DNA of 46,868 nt from UMGS1387 sp045540015 (lineage in GTDB: Bacteria; Bacillota; Clostridia; Oscillospirales; CAG-382). The notes beneath the pieces were generated by a model. That model did no database searches, was not told the DNA's origin, and saw only the letters and a program-made list of their open reading frames with translations. The stretch covers positions 1-46,868 of the forward strand of contig JAZQGP010000008.1 of NCBI GenBank assembly GCA_045540015.1. Direction: 5' to 3'. A program made the position numbers and the translations under genes. Below, piece by piece: positions 32,183-41,169 of this stretch; positions within the stretch are counted from its first letter, which is position 1, and every line of letters begins with the position of its first letter.

Positions 32183-32680
32183 ATGAACAACAAACTGACA
32201 GCCGTTGACATAAAGAAAATGCAGGAGGAAATCGAATACCGTACCTGCACGCTTCGTCCGAAGCTTTTGAAAGAGGTTGTCCGCACACGAGCATTTGGAG
32301 ACCTTTCGGAAAACGCCGAATATCACATAGCAAAGCAGGAAAAGAATGCAAACGACAGAAGAATACGTTTTCTGCAGAATATGATTAAAACTGCCGAAAT
32401 CGTTGAAACAACCGCCGACGAAAACGTGCTCGGTCTATTTGACAAAGTGAAAGTCCTTGTCGAAGAAGATGACACCGAGGAAGAATACACAATAGTTACT
32501 ACAATGCGTGCTGAAGTTATGGAAAACAGAATAAGCGGCGAAAGCCCTGCCGGACGTGCGCTTCTCGGCCACAAAGTCGGTGACAGGGTGCTTATTGAAG
32601 TAAATCCGTCATACAGCTATTACGTTAAAATTCTTGAAATTACAAAAGGCAAAGACGACGAAAGCTTAGAGCTTAGATAA
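32183..32680 (+). CDS. greA: Transcription elongation factor GreA
   Basis: ATG at 32183 with AGGAGA upstream gives 165 residues. The N-terminal coiled coil (residues about 8-75) holds the tip motif GDLSENAEYHIAK with the acidic pair that helps RNA cleavage in stalled RNA polymerase. The C-terminal FKBP-like domain contains SPAGRALLGHKVGDRVLIEV. It rescues backtracked polymerase. Confidence 0.9.
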   Translation: MNNKLTAVDIKKMQEEIEYRTCTLRPKLLKEVVRTRAFGDLSENAEYHIAKQEKNANDRRIRFLQNMIKTAEIVETTADENVLGLFDKVKVLVEEDDTEEEYTIVTTMRAEVMENRISGESPAGRALLGHKVGDRVLIEVNPSYSYYVKILEITKGKDDESLELR

Positions 32681-32729
32681 TCTGTATAATATATCACCAT
32701 GCGGAAATACTATCCGTGAGGTGATAAAA

Positions 32730-33176
32730 ATGGTTCTTACCCAGAAGGAAACCGAGTTATTAAAGGATTTAAAGAATCAGGAAAAGCTTTGCATTGACAA
32801 GTATACGAAGCATTCCGAATGTGCAAAGGACGCACAGCTTAAAAGTCTTTTCAAAGGACTTGCCGAAACCGAGCAGAGACATCTCGACACACTCTGTCAG
32901 ATTGAAAACGGCACGGTCCCTACCCTATCAGGTGCTGAAAACGCGCTTCCAACCTTTACCGCAACCTACAGCGGAGATTCTCCCGACAAGACAAACGACT
33001 GTTTTCTTTGCAACGACCTGTTAACAATGGAAAAACACGCATCGGGTCTCTATGACACCAGCATTTTTGAGTTTAGCGACGAAAATGCAAGAAACGTTCT
33101 TAACAACATCCAAAAGCAGGAACAAACACACGGCAAGATGATTTACGACTATATGAAAGCAAACAACATGTATTAA
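32730..33176 (+). CDS. CotF-like spore coat / ferritin-like helical protein
   Basis: ATG at 32730 after GAGGTG gives 148 residues. It has a four-helix layout with TEQRHLDTLCQIENG and MEKHASGLYDTSIFEFSD, as in the CotF spore coat family. A weak promoter or read-through from greA should drive it. It is another sign that the host forms spores. Confidence 0.75.
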   Translation: MVLTQKETELLKDLKNQEKLCIDKYTKHSECAKDAQLKSLFKGLAETEQRHLDTLCQIENGTVPTLSGAENALPTFTATYSGDSPDKTNDCFLCNDLLTMEKHASGLYDTSIFEFSDENARNVLNNIQKQEQTHGKMIYDYMKANNMY

Positions 33177-33207
33177 GCTCAGGATATCCCAAAACACACT
33201 CCAAACA

Positions 33208-33249
33208 AAATGCTGTTGCAAACAAAAGTGCAACAGCATTCTTTTTATT
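33208..33249. terminator. Bidirectional intrinsic terminator
   Basis: TGCTGTTGCA and TGCAACAGCA pair perfectly around 8 bases, with T-rich tracts after the stem on both strands. It ends the CotF-like gene on the plus strand and the ribF-dac-DUF1653 transcript on the minus strand. Confidence 0.85.
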
Positions 33250-33469
33250 TATCGGAAATATATGTGAAACGCTTATTTGTTTTCCCATCTCTCTCGACGG
33301 TTTCCTCCCACATGGAAAGCGGCCTTACCCAAAGCTCCTTTTCGCCGTACAACGCACGGTAAATCACCATTGTCTCAAGCGTTTCTGAGTTGTTTGCAAA
33401 ATCAACAAGCTCATAAAGATTTCCTTTAAAGTGCTTATATATTCCCTTTTTCGGAAGATTTGTTTCCAT
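33245..33469 (-). CDS. DUF1653 protein
   Basis: This 74-residue protein begins METNLPKKGIYKHFKGNLYE and has VIYRALYGEKELWVRPLSMW, the hallmark of the DUF1653 family. It is the last gene of the ribF-dac operon, 10 bases from its neighbour. Function is not known. Confidence 0.85.
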   Translation of the reverse strand: METNLPKKGIYKHFKGNLYELVDFANNSETLETMVIYRALYGEKELWVRPLSMWEETVERDGKTNKRFTYISDK

Positions 33470-33479
33470 AGACTACCTC

Positions 33480-34853
33480 TTATCTTCTGCGTCTGCTGTA
33501 GCGTCTCTTTTTAGCTACATACACACTCATTCCGAAATACGCCGCAAAAAGAACAATAGCAGTAATTGCAAAAACACGGAACCACGTGCCCGATACGAAC
33601 ATTTCGATGCGGTTAAAGAAATACAGTACGTTGCTTCTGTCGATGCTTGTGCCTGCACACAGCTTTGTTCTTCCGACAACAGCGCTGTTCTTATACATAA
33701 CAACTATTTCGCCAAGCTCATCGCCCTTATAAACAGGTGCTTTTACGCTTTCCTTATATATTCTGCGCTCAACCGTTATATCCGTGTCATACACCATGTC
33801 TTTCGGCAAAAGCGTTTTTATATCCTCTTTAGGAAAAAGTGTTACATGGTCTGTATTCGCCGCAAGCTTTACGGGCATTTCGCAGACGACCTCGGTTGTG
33901 GACGCAACAGTGCTTAGTGAAAAGCTTTCAAGGCAATAGTCAAAAAGTGCAGCCATATCAATACAGGCAAAGTTTTTGTCTTCTTCGCTCTCGTCCTCAC
34001 CAGCGCCGAGCACAACGCACAGGTATGTGAGATTTGTCTGTTTGTCGGTAACCGTTGAAACGGCACAGACTCCGCCCTCAGGAGTGCTTCCAAGGCTCAT
34101 TCCGCCTGCGCCCTGATAGTAATAATCCTGTGAGCGAACACGCGAAATGAGAAGATTTCGGTTGAGAAGTGTTCTTGTTACATCTGTTTTATTTGTCTTT
34201 TCAACGGTATGACGTGTGGTGTTGCTCATTCCGAAAAGCTCGTCTATATAGTAAAAATACTTTGCAATAAGAGCCATATCATGAGCAGTCGTAACGGTTT
34301 CATCGGAGTGGAAGCCCGTGACATTGTCAAAATGCGTATTCTCCGCACCTATTTCCCTTGCCTTTTCATTCATTGCCTCGCAGAAAGCTTCAACCGTATT
34401 ATATGTATATTCCGCAAGAGCAAGTGCAGCGTCATTTGCACCCGTGACAAGAAGTCCATACAGCAAATCGCGTGCCGTAATCACCTCATTCTCTTTAAGC
34501 GCCATGTTTGAGCCCGATGCTTTTTTTACAACATCGTCCGATACAATTACGCTCGCATCAAGGTCATCAATCGCCTCATATGCAACAATTGCCGTCATAA
34601 GCTTTACGGCAGATGCGGGATATGCCGTGTCCGAGCCATTCTTTTCGTAAATAACACAGCCCGTATCAAGATTTATTACGTATGCGTTTTTAGAGTAAAG
34701 AGAAAGCTCCTTTCCCATACCTGCATACTCTGATAGCGTCTTACCGTCAAAATAAACAGAATCCTTTATATCAGCCGCCTCATATGCCAAAACGCTTATT
34801 CCCTGCACGATGCACAAAATGCAGGCAAATGCACACAACAATTTTCTTTTCAT
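33480..34853 (-). CDS. DacF-like D-Ala-D-Ala carboxypeptidase family protein, altered active site
   Basis: This 457-residue exported protein has a signal peptide (residues 1-24), an S11-type domain, a C-terminal beta domain and a membrane anchor near 425-445. Ser82-x-x-Lys in ASAVKLMTA is present. The SxN motif reads TGAND instead of SGND, and the KTG motif reads MSLG within GAGGMSLGSTPEGG, so the Lys is absent. It may therefore be inactive, or it may bind peptidoglycan. It overlaps ribF by 4 bases. Confidence 0.8.
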   Translation of the reverse strand: MKRKLLCAFACILCIVQGISVLAYEAADIKDSVYFDGKTLSEYAGMGKELSLYSKNAYVINLDTGCVIYEKNGSDTAYPASAVKLMTAIVAYEAIDDLDASVIVSDDVVKKASGSNMALKENEVITARDLLYGLLVTGANDAALALAEYTYNTVEAFCEAMNEKAREIGAENTHFDNVTGFHSDETVTTAHDMALIAKYFYYIDELFGMSNTTRHTVEKTNKTDVTRTLLNRNLLISRVRSQDYYYQGAGGMSLGSTPEGGVCAVSTVTDKQTNLTYLCVVLGAGEDESEEDKNFACIDMAALFDYCLESFSLSTVASTTEVVCEMPVKLAANTDHVTLFPKEDIKTLLPKDMVYDTDITVERRIYKESVKAPVYKGDELGEIVVMYKNSAVVGRTKLCAGTSIDRSNVLYFFNRIEMFVSGTWFRVFAITAIVLFAAYFGMSVYVAKKRRYSRRRR

Positions 34854-35776
34854 ATATCTGTTTCTCCGAAGTATTTTTTTGTGTTTTCAACATCGTTATC
34901 TATTGCTTTTTTCAGCTCGTCAAGCCCTGAAAAGCGTTTCTCCGATCTTAACAGCTTACACAGGCACACCTTTATATATTTGCCGTAAATATCACCGTCA
35001 AAATTAAAAATGTTAGTTTCGGCAAGCACATTTTCTTTGTCATCTGAAACGGTAGGCTTTATGCCTACATTTGTAACTCCATGGTATGCTTTTCCATCTA
35101 CAAAAATCTCGGATGCATACACCCCGTACAGCGGATGTACAAGAGTGTCAGAAAGCTTTATGTTTACAGTCGGAAAGCCGATTGTATGCCCTATGCTGTT
35201 TCCGTGAAGCACATTGCCCGCAATACAGAATTTATGACCGAGAAGGACGTTTGCTTTTTCAACATTTCCCTCTTCAACAAGCGAGCGTATTCTGCTTGAT
35301 GAAACACGCTGTCCGTCCTCGTGTAAAAGTGGAAGGCTAAACACCTTTTTTGAAAGCTTTGCCATGTCCTCTGCAAGTGTTTTGCTGTCGCCCGAAGCGC
35401 CTTTTGCATATTTGAAATTTTCACCGCAAAACACAGCCTCGGCACCGAGTTTTTCTGTAATATACAAAACAAACTCCTGCTTTTCAAAGTCTTTTACCTT
35501 TGAGAAATCTTCAAAAAATACAAAGTCGGCACCGCTTGCTTCAAACTGTTTTATTTTTTCCTCTGTCGGCAGAAGCAGACGAAAGCCTCTGTCGTTTGCA
35601 CAAATACGAGGGTGAACATCAAAGGTGAAAACTCCGAATTTTAAACTCTTTTCCTTTGCATATTCATATGCACTTTCAAGTATTTGCTTATGTCCTTTAT
35701 GAACGCCGTCAAAATTGCCGAGTGCAAGAACACACGGCTGTGCATTTATTTTGCTGTCACTGTAATAACAAACCAT
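34850..35776 (-). CDS. ribF: Riboflavin kinase / FAD synthetase
   Basis: This 308-residue bifunctional enzyme makes FMN and FAD. The nucleotidyltransferase part carries LGNFDGVHKGHKQILE near residue 18, and the kinase part carries GNSIGHTIGFPTVNIK near 200. AAAAGGAGGCAGG precedes the start. It is the first gene of an operon with the Dac-like and DUF1653 genes. Confidence 0.95.
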   Translation of the reverse strand: MVCYYSDSKINAQPCVLALGNFDGVHKGHKQILESAYEYAKEKSLKFGVFTFDVHPRICANDRGFRLLLPTEEKIKQFEASGADFVFFEDFSKVKDFEKQEFVLYITEKLGAEAVFCGENFKYAKGASGDSKTLAEDMAKLSKKVFSLPLLHEDGQRVSSSRIRSLVEEGNVEKANVLLGHKFCIAGNVLHGNSIGHTIGFPTVNIKLSDTLVHPLYGVYASEIFVDGKAYHGVTNVGIKPTVSDDKENVLAETNIFNFDGDIYGKYIKVCLCKLLRSEKRFSGLDELKKAIDNDVENTKKYFGETDI

Positions 35777-35817
35777 GTTTCCTGCCTCCTTTTAATACTT
35801 ATCGAAAACCATTTTAT

Positions 35818-35846
35818 ATTGTAGCATAAGGTTGGGTAAAAGTCAA
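35818..35846 (-). promoter_or_regulatory. Promoter of the ribF operon
   Basis: On the minus strand TTGACT, 17 bases and TACAAT lie 42 bases before the ribF start. Confidence 0.8.
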
Positions 35847-35901
35847 CCAATTCAAAGCTCTTATCTATGAAAAATGGTCAATTGATAAAAACAGATAATG
35901 T

Positions 35902-36573
35902 TTAACTGAAATACTTTGAAAGAATATCCCAATATTCCTCTTCTATCTCGTAACAACTTACAGGATACATTTTCCACGAGCCGTCTTCGTTCCTTGTATC
36001 ATTCGAAATATATGTTGTTATAACCCATTTACCGTTGACCTTTCCCATATATCCTTTGAAGTTTGTTGTAACAGGACAATTTTCATAGGCAAAATACAAA
36101 CGTCTCATGTGTTGATTATCCTTAAGTTGGTAAATATCCTCTGTTTCATATGTGAATGTAGTGGTTTTCTTTGCTTCAATTTTTGTCATTGCATCCAAAA
36201 ATAATTCATCTGTAATATATGTCATATCCCAGCAAACTGTAGTCAATTTGCCCGATTCTGGAACAATGTAATCATCAGAAACTAACAGAGCCTGGTTCAA
36301 AAAACCACGTGCAACAATAAATGTATGAGATGGGTCTTCTTCAACCATATTTATTTTCCAATGCCAGTCGTTTTTATCCCTGGCAATTGTTCTTCCTTCG
36401 GTATACTCTCCGCCTATAGTCGAATATTCCTTCCCATTCCAATTAACATACTCGAGGCAAACTGTCTCGGCACGGTCTACAAAAAGAATTCTCTCGTCCC
36501 ACAATATAAAAATTATCACCGCCACAAACAATGCAATCGGCAGACAGTACAATATGATTTTATGTTTTTTCAA
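35902..36573 (-). CDS. Membrane-anchored protein of unknown function
   Basis: The likely start is TTG at 36573, with AGAGGTGG five bases before, giving 223 residues; a GTG at 36609 is the alternative. A single helix at residues about 7-24 anchors a secreted beta-rich domain containing VCLEYVNWNGKEYSTIGG and TTFTYETEDIYQLKD. No lipobox or known fold is seen. It sits 96 bases from ribF in the same direction. Confidence 0.65.
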   Translation of the reverse strand: MKKHKIILYCLPIALFVAVIIFILWDERILFVDRAETVCLEYVNWNGKEYSTIGGEYTEGRTIARDKNDWHWKINMVEEDPSHTFIVARGFLNQALLVSDDYIVPESGKLTTVCWDMTYITDELFLDAMTKIEAKKTTTFTYETEDIYQLKDNQHMRRLYFAYENCPVTTNFKGYMGKVNGKWVITTYISNDTRNEDGSWKMYPVSCYEIEEEYWDILSKYFS

Positions 36574-36631
36574 ATTAACCACCTCTATTGAAACCAAGTT
36601 TTTCAACACTACTTTAATTCTGCATATTGAT

Positions 36632-37372
36632 TTACAGTAATTTTATAAGTCCCAAAATCAGTAAATGAACAGGATAAAAAGCATAGCAAGCATATTGAAG
36701 AGTTTTGCTGTGATAACCCTGTTTACCCCGATACAACCATATTGGCACCAGTGCCAAAAGAGCAAGTCCTTGACGTGAAAAGAAATACGTTTCGCCGCCA
36801 AAATGAAGCTCATATGCAAAACCGCCCAACATCTCGACGTTGATATACCACAAGCAAAGTAATTGACCTATGTAACTGTACCATTTCTTTTGCCTGAAGA
36901 AATAGAACACAAGGACAGTCAATATACCTGCATGATAAAAGTCTACCATTGTAATTATGCCTACTAAATAGCCCAGTATAACTGTTACAAATCCGACCGC
37001 TGTTTGTATTAAAATTTTCCTTGTCCTTTTAGCTTTTTCATTCAAATGAATTAAACCGATGGAAATCAAAAAGCTCCACAATACATTTTGATGCACAGGA
37101 AATAACACGCTACTGCCCATGGCAAGATTAAAAGGTATTTCGGACACAATGGCAAACAACAGCAATCTGCACACATATTTTTTCAGATTTTTGGTATGGA
37201 AATATCCTTCCACTATCATAAATGCAAAAATCGGAAAAGAAATTCGTCCTATACATGTCAACCAATCGTTACCCGGAACTATTGTGCCCCAAAGGTGGTC
37301 ACACAGCATAAACAGCATTGCCATAATATGTAATGACATAGAAGTCGTTTCAATTTTTAATGCTTTTCCCAT
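36632..37372 (-). CDS. TraX-family membrane protein
   Basis: This 246-residue protein has about eight hydrophobic helices and the phrases HIMAMLFMLCDHLWG, GRISFPIFAFMIVEGYFHT and SEIPFNLAM, which are characteristic of the TraX family. TraX acetylates F pilin in Escherichia coli; chromosomal Firmicute homologues have no known substrate. GGAGGAATAA precedes the ATG. Confidence 0.85.
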   Translation of the reverse strand: MGKALKIETTSMSLHIMAMLFMLCDHLWGTIVPGNDWLTCIGRISFPIFAFMIVEGYFHTKNLKKYVCRLLLFAIVSEIPFNLAMGSSVLFPVHQNVLWSFLISIGLIHLNEKAKRTRKILIQTAVGFVTVILGYLVGIITMVDFYHAGILTVLVFYFFRQKKWYSYIGQLLCLWYINVEMLGGFAYELHFGGETYFFSRQGLALLALVPIWLYRGKQGYHSKTLQYACYAFYPVHLLILGLIKLL

Positions 37373-37423
37373 TTATTCCTCCGGACATTCAAACAAATAC
37401 ATGTATATTATACACCTTTTGTG

Positions 37424-37463
37424 TCAAAAAACAAGGCTATAACAAAATGATTTTGCTACAGCC
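37424..37463 (-). terminator. Terminator of the pyrimidine operon
   Basis: On the minus strand GGCTGTAGCAAAA pairs with TTTTGTTATAGCC around a 3-base loop with one mismatch, followed by TTGTTTTTT. It ends transcription after pyrI. Confidence 0.8.
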
Positions 37464-37478
37464 CTCTCTTTATTCTGT

Positions 37479-37898
37479 TTAACCGTTCGCCTTTGTTTCG
37501 CAGTACAGGCAGCGGTACACGCCTTTTTCTCTGTCTGTAAGCTTAAACACATGGTCAAGCTCCTGCTCGACGGAAGTAATACATCTCGGATTCTTACACT
37601 TTATAACATTGGTAAGTATCTCGGGAAGAACTATTGCCCGCTTTTCAACAAGCTTTCCGTCACGGATAATATTTACCGTAATTCCGGGGTCGATATATCC
37701 GATAGCGTCAAAGTTTACGTCGATATCCGAGTCAACCTTTATTATGTCCTTTTTGCCCATTTTCTTGCTTGCTACGTTTTTTATGATTGCAACCGAGCAG
37801 TCAACGCTGTCAAGTCCTAAAAGCTCATAAATTTTCATTCCGCGGCCTGCTGTTATATGGTCAATTACAATGCCGTTTGTTATGGAATCTATATTCAT
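37479..37898 (-). CDS. pyrI: Aspartate carbamoyltransferase regulatory subunit
   Basis: ATG at 37898 after AAGGAAGG gives 139 residues. The allosteric nucleotide-binding part includes VIDHITAGRGMKIYELLGL. The zinc part has CKNPRC and CLYC. The subunit binds CTP and ATP and regulates PyrB. It is the last gene of the operon. Confidence 0.95.
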   Translation of the reverse strand: MNIDSITNGIVIDHITAGRGMKIYELLGLDSVDCSVAIIKNVASKKMGKKDIIKVDSDIDVNFDAIGYIDPGITVNIIRDGKLVEKRAIVLPEILTNVIKCKNPRCITSVEQELDHVFKLTDREKGVYRCLYCETKANG

Positions 37899-37926
37899 AA
37901 ACGAAACCTTCCTTTCAAAACGAGAA

Positions 37927-38841
37927 CTACTTAATTTCAAGCAGTTTCAGAATAAGCGCCATTCTCATATACTTTCCGTAAAGCACCTGCTTAAAGTAGC
38001 ATGCTCTCGGGTCATTATCAATAGCAACGCTTATCTCATTAACTCTCGGCAACGGATGCATGATACACAAATCGCTCTTTGCGTTTTTAAGCTTTTTGGG
38101 CTCTAATATATAGCTGTCCTTAAGACGAAGGTAGTCCTCCTCGTTAAAGAAACGTTCCTTCTGCACTCTTGTCATATAGAGAATGTCAAGCTCAGGCATT
38201 GCTTCTTCAAGGCTTGTAGTCTGCTTATACTCAATGCCTTTCTTTGCAAGAACATCTTTCTTTATATAGCTTGGCAGCTTCAATTCCTCAGGCGACACAA
38301 ACACAAACTTAATGTTCTTATATCTTGAAAGTGCGCTTACAAGCGAATGAACGGTTCTGCCGAATTTAAGGTCACCGCAAAAACCAACTGTCAGATTGTC
38401 AAAGCCGCCCTTTTCGCGGTAAATTGTAAGGAGGTCAGCAAGGGTTTGTGTCGGATGGTTATGTCCGCCGTCGCCTGCGTTAATCACAGGGATTGTCGCA
38501 TTCTGTGCCGCCACAAACGGTGCGCCCTCTTTGGGATGACGCATAGCGATAATATCGGCATAGCAGCTGATAACTTTAGCCGTATCCGCAACGCTTTCAC
38601 CCTTTGCCGCAGAAGAGCTGTTTGCCTCGGAAAAACCGAGAACGCTTCCGCCAAGCTCAAGCATTGCCGCCTCAAAGCTAAGGCGCGTTCTTGTTGACGG
38701 CTCGAAAAACAGTGTTGCAAGCTTTTTACCTTTACACTTCTCGCTGTACTTTTCGGGATTGTCAATAATATCAACAGCAACCTTTATAAGCTCGTCAAGC
38801 TCTTGTACGGAAAAATCAAGTATGTCTATAAGACTTGTCAT
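37927..38841 (-). CDS. pyrB: Aspartate carbamoyltransferase catalytic subunit
   Basis: This 304-residue enzyme condenses carbamoyl phosphate with aspartate. FFEPSTRTRLSFEAA holds the phosphate-binding STRTR, and NHPTQTLADLLTI holds the aspartate-domain HPTQ. GAAAGGAAG precedes the start. It works with PyrI just downstream. Confidence 0.97.
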   Translation of the reverse strand: MTSLIDILDFSVQELDELIKVAVDIIDNPEKYSEKCKGKKLATLFFEPSTRTRLSFEAAMLELGGSVLGFSEANSSSAAKGESVADTAKVISCYADIIAMRHPKEGAPFVAAQNATIPVINAGDGGHNHPTQTLADLLTIYREKGGFDNLTVGFCGDLKFGRTVHSLVSALSRYKNIKFVFVSPEELKLPSYIKKDVLAKKGIEYKQTTSLEEAMPELDILYMTRVQKERFFNEEDYLRLKDSYILEPKKLKNAKSDLCIMHPLPRVNEISVAIDNDPRACYFKQVLYGKYMRMALILKLLEIK

Positions 38842-38882
38842 AAAATATGCTTCCTTTCATAAATATAAGGAATTATTATAAA

Positions 38883-39539
38883 TTACGCCTTTGCGCCGTT
38901 TACTTCAAGATATTTCTTGATTCTTTCAACGTTTTCTCTGTTCTTTTCGTCTTCCTCAAGATATTCGATAATATCGTATACATCTACAACAGAGTATACC
39001 GGGAAGCCAAACTCTTCTCCGACTTCTGCCATTGCGCTCTTTTCGGTTTGTCCCTTTTCCTTGCGGTCTACCATTACAAATGTTGCCGCAACCTTTGTTC
39101 CTTCAAGGCTTGAAAGAATAGACATGCTTTCTCTTATTGCAGTTCCTGCAGTGATAACGTCTTCAACAATAACGATTTCTTCGCCGGCTTTTGGCTTATA
39201 GCCTACAAAAACGCCGCCCTCTCCATGATCCTTTTCTTCCTTGCGGTTAAAGAAGAAAGGTACGTCAAGTCCGTTCTTTGCAAGAGCAACTGCAACGGAA
39301 ACGGCTATCGGAATACCCTTATAAGCAGGTCCGTAGAGAACTGTCTTTTTGTTGCCTACCTTTTCAAAATAAGCTTTAGCATAAAACTCACCGAGCTTAC
39401 AAATCTGCTGGCCCGTCTTAATATCGCCCGCGTTTATAAAATACGGGATTTTTCTTCCGCTCTTTGCTGTGAAATCTCCGAATTTCAGTACGCCTGCGCC
39501 TTCAAGAAATTGTATAAATTCTCTCTTATAGCTTTCCAT
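38883..39539 (-). CDS. pyrE: Orotate phosphoribosyltransferase
   Basis: This 218-residue enzyme attaches PRPP to orotate. The PRPP loop is IVIVEDVITAGTAIRES. The N-terminal part includes SGRKIPYFINAGDI. AAAGGAG precedes the ATG. Confidence 0.95.
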   Translation of the reverse strand: MESYKREFIQFLEGAGVLKFGDFTAKSGRKIPYFINAGDIKTGQQICKLGEFYAKAYFEKVGNKKTVLYGPAYKGIPIAVSVAVALAKNGLDVPFFFNRKEEKDHGEGGVFVGYKPKAGEEIVIVEDVITAGTAIRESMSILSSLEGTKVAATFVMVDRKEKGQTEKSAMAEVGEEFGFPVYSVVDVYDIIEYLEEDEKNRENVERIKKYLEVNGAKA

Positions 39540-39559
39540 GATACTTCTCCTTTGTATAA

Positions 39560-40258
39560 TTAGTCTACAAATTCTCTTATGCAGCGCTCATATGCCGCAA
39601 CCGGATCTTCTGCTGCAGTAATGGGTCTTCCTACAACTATGTAATCCGAGCCGATTTTCTTTGCTTCTGCGGGTGTCATTACTCTCTTCTGGTCACCGAT
39701 ATCGCCGTCTGCAAAACGAACACCGGGAGTTACTGTTAAAAAGTCTTTTCCGCAAACTTCATGTACCTTTCCTGCTTCAAGAGGTGAACAGACAACACCG
39801 TCAAGTCCTGCTTTCTTTGCGTTTGCTGCATAGTGCATTACAACCTTGTCTATAGGCTCATGGATAAGAAGGTCGTTTTCCATGCTCTCCTGGTCGGTTG
39901 AAGTAAGCTGTGTAACAGCTATAAGTAGAGGACGAGTGCCGTCGGGACGCGTAAGTCCTTCAAGAGCTGCCTCCATCATGCGAACAGTACCCGATGCGTG
40001 AAGATTACAAAGGTCAACGTCAAGTCCCGAAAGAACAGACATAGACTTTTTAACGGTATTCGGAATATCGTGAAGCTTCAAATCAAGGAAAATCTTATGA
40101 CCTCTCTTTTTGATTTCCTTTACAATCGAAGGTCCTTCTGCATAGAAAAGCTCCATTCCGATTTTCACAAACGGCTTTCTGCCTGTAAACTTATCAAGAA
40201 ATTCAAAAACCTTATCTGCGCCCGAAAAATCACAGGCAATAATTACGTCCTTTCCCAT
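39560..40258 (-). CDS. pyrF: Orotidine 5'-phosphate decarboxylase
   Basis: This 232-residue enzyme makes UMP. The catalytic motif FLDLKLHDIPNTVKKS is near residue 58, and TPGVRFADGDIGDQKR is the later phosphate-binding part. The start overlaps the pyrD stop (TAATG) after GGAGGAGC. Confidence 0.95.
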   Translation of the reverse strand: MGKDVIIACDFSGADKVFEFLDKFTGRKPFVKIGMELFYAEGPSIVKEIKKRGHKIFLDLKLHDIPNTVKKSMSVLSGLDVDLCNLHASGTVRMMEAALEGLTRPDGTRPLLIAVTQLTSTDQESMENDLLIHEPIDKVVMHYAANAKKAGLDGVVCSPLEAGKVHEVCGKDFLTVTPGVRFADGDIGDQKRVMTPAEAKKIGSDYIVVGRPITAAEDPVAAYERCIREFVD

Positions 40259-41169
40259 TATCTTGCTCCTCCTATAATATCATTTAAATTATCTATTTTA
40301 TATTTTTCCATAACGCGGGGTAAATCCTCGATTATGTCGTGACAGGCATAGGGATTAACAAGGTTTGCAGCACCCACCTGAACCGCAGTTGCACCAGCAA
40401 GCATCATTTCAATAACGTCCTCTGCCGTCGTAACGCCACCCATACCCACAACAGGTATTTTAACAGCGCTTGCAACCTGATAAACCATTCTGACAGCCAC
40501 AGGGAAAATCGCACTTCCCGAAAATCCTCCCATTTTATTTGCAATTATGGGCTTTCTTGTTTTAAGGTCAATTCTCATGCCGAGAAGTGTGTTTATAAGG
40601 CTGACGCCGTCTGCACCCGCTTCTTCACACGCCTTTGCAATTGAAACAATATCCGTTACATTCGGCGAAAGCTTTATAATTACAGGCTTTGTTGTAACTT
40701 TTTTAACGGCTTTTGTAACCTCTGCCGCACTCTCGGGGTTTGTACCGAAGCTCATTCCACCACCATGCACATTAGGACAGCTTACATTCACTTCAAGCCA
40801 GCCCACCTGCTCGCATTTATCGAGCTTTTCGCAGGTATAAGCGTAGTCCTCAACACTAAAGCCGCTGACGTTTGCCATAACAGGCTTTGAAAAGCATTTT
40901 GCGAGCTTTGGAAGTTCTTCACTTATAACCTTTTCAACACCGGGATTCTGAAGTCCCACTGCATTTATCATGCCTGCAGTACATTCCGCAATACGAGGAG
41001 TCGGGTTTCCAAAGCGTGCTTCCTTGGTTGTTCCCTTAAAGGAAAATGTGCCAAGGCAGTTTATATCGTAAAGCTCTGCAAATTCATAGCCGTAACCAAA
41101 AGTTCCGCTTGCGGGAATTATGGGGTTTGACAAATCAATTCCGCAAAGATTGACACTTAGTTTTCCCAT
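40258..41169 (-). CDS. pyrD: Dihydroorotate dehydrogenase, class 1B catalytic subunit
   Basis: This 303-residue FMN enzyme oxidises dihydroorotate. VNVSCPNVHGGGMSFG carries the class 1B catalytic Cys. Later segments include GVSLINTLLGMRIDLKTRKP and VGMGGVTTAEDVIEMMLAG. It needs PyrK for NAD-linked electron transfer and overlaps pyrK by 13 bases. Confidence 0.95.
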   Translation of the reverse strand: MGKLSVNLCGIDLSNPIIPASGTFGYGYEFAELYDINCLGTFSFKGTTKEARFGNPTPRIAECTAGMINAVGLQNPGVEKVISEELPKLAKCFSKPVMANVSGFSVEDYAYTCEKLDKCEQVGWLEVNVSCPNVHGGGMSFGTNPESAAEVTKAVKKVTTKPVIIKLSPNVTDIVSIAKACEEAGADGVSLINTLLGMRIDLKTRKPIIANKMGGFSGSAIFPVAVRMVYQVASAVKIPVVGMGGVTTAEDVIEMMLAGATAVQVGAANLVNPYACHDIIEDLPRVMEKYKIDNLNDIIGGAR

